NCBI GenBank assembly: GCA_031272245.1
Contig: JAISUE010000054.1
Coordinates: 1 to 51,427 of the forward strand
DNA: 51,427 nucleotides
Reading direction: 5' to 3'
Source of the DNA: Bacteroidales bacterium
GTDB taxonomy: Bacteria; Bacteroidota; Bacteroidia; Bacteroidales; P3
A model generated the notes under the pieces. The model had not been told where the DNA came from and ran no database searches. It saw only the letters and a program-made list of their open reading frames with translations. Numbering within the stretch: the first letter of the stretch is position 1; the number at the start of each line of letters is the position of its first letter. Below, piece after piece: positions 51,243 to 51,427 of this stretch. The position numbers and the translations under genes are program-made.

Positions 51243-51427
51243 ATGCTCAATCAAATTTTCCAAAATATGTTCTCCCGCTATTCAATGCGAACAAAAGACG
51301 AGCGCACAAATGCCACTCACGAGGTAATGCAGCAAATCGCGCTTGCAGGCTTGTACAAGGCGGGCTTTTTCGACCGTGCGGCGTTTTACGGCGGTACTTG
51401 CCTGCGCATTTTTCACGGTATGCAGCG
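51243..51427 (+). CDS. AbiEii/AbiGii-family nucleotidyltransferase toxin (N-terminal part, runs off window)
   Basis: 61 codons and two bases are visible: MLNQIFQNMFSRYSMRTKDE, then NATHEVMQQIALAGLYKAGFFDRAAFYGGTCLRIFHGMQ. The helix followed by FxGGTxLR is the nucleotide-binding start of AbiEii toxins (GGT[AC]LR motif). The family blocks growth by modifying tRNA ends in characterised members and acts in abortive phage defence. High GC (32 of 60 at 51301-51360), like AbiEi. It lies 26 bases after the channel gene. The catalytic acids are beyond the window. Confidence 0.82.
   Translation, partial: MLNQIFQNMFSRYSMRTKDERTNATHEVMQQIALAGLYKAGFFDRAAFYGGTCLRIFHGMQ

Overview
The window is a stretch of chromosome from a low-GC member of the Bacteroidota, most probably Bacteroidales. 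The evidence is: repeated -7 promoter boxes of the Bacteroidota type (TAnnTTTG, twice with TTTG exactly 19 bases upstream); two proteins with C-terminal type IX secretion (T9SS) sorting domains; a BspA-type leucine-rich-repeat protein; a type II chorismate mutase fused to DAHP synthase; an RNase H with a viroplasmin-like N-terminus; and a Gram-negative lipid A/LPS gene set. TGA is used as a stop (lpxB), so the code is standard bacterial.

Layout. 1-1.9 kb: tail of an unknown gene, then a MuiA-family (DUF4139) exported protein. 1.9-3.2 kb: a very AT-rich gene desert. 3.2-5.8 kb: argS, queD, cutA. 6.1-9.5 kb: kdsD-type isomerase divergent from recQ. 9.5-20.4 kb: a long rightward run with aroB, a T9SS cargo protein, an LptE-like lipoprotein, a mini-ferredoxin, an LptF/G permease, lpxB, a SpoIID-domain protein, a lone rnfA, a degenerate nucleotidyltransferase-like protein and two LPS-type glycosyltransferases. 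20.4-22.8 kb: a lipoprotein and a major OmpA-family porin with a strong terminator. 23.1-27.3 kb: leftward operon U32 hydroxylase-family protein / PHP phosphatase / uvrB. 27.7-29.95 kb: a 56-residue unknown protein translationally coupled to DAHP synthase-chorismate mutase, prmC and a tRNA-Ser(UGA). 30.3-32.7 kb: 41-bp tandem repeats, a DUF6261-like protein, and queE and folD facing left. 32.8-43.9 kb: ackA, a Zn peptidase, a PASTA protein, lpxD, a patatin-type outer-membrane protein and a 1496-residue secreted giant. 44-46.3 kb: BspA-like T9SS protein. 46.4-49.5 kb: a glycosyltransferase, ribD and RNase H, bracketed by two copies of an inverted-repeat element. 49.6 kb to the end: a high-GC AbiE-type toxin-antitoxin pair whose two genes are separated by a low-GC potassium-channel gene.

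How the genes work together. LPS and outer-membrane biogenesis dominates: kdsD, lptE, lptF/G, lpxB, lpxD, GT2 and GT9, plus OmpA and the patatin protein. aroB and the DAHPS-chorismate mutase belong to the aromatic pathway, and prephenate from the latter could feed the adjacent U32 hydroxylase-family protein. queD and queE are consecutive steps of queuosine precursor synthesis, placed 26 kb apart.

The strongest candidate for an undescribed system is the AbiEi / K+ channel / AbiEii arrangement at the right end. It has a nested palindrome at its promoter and a sharp base-composition switch at both borders of the channel gene. The toxin gene runs off the window, so only its first 61 codons can be read.
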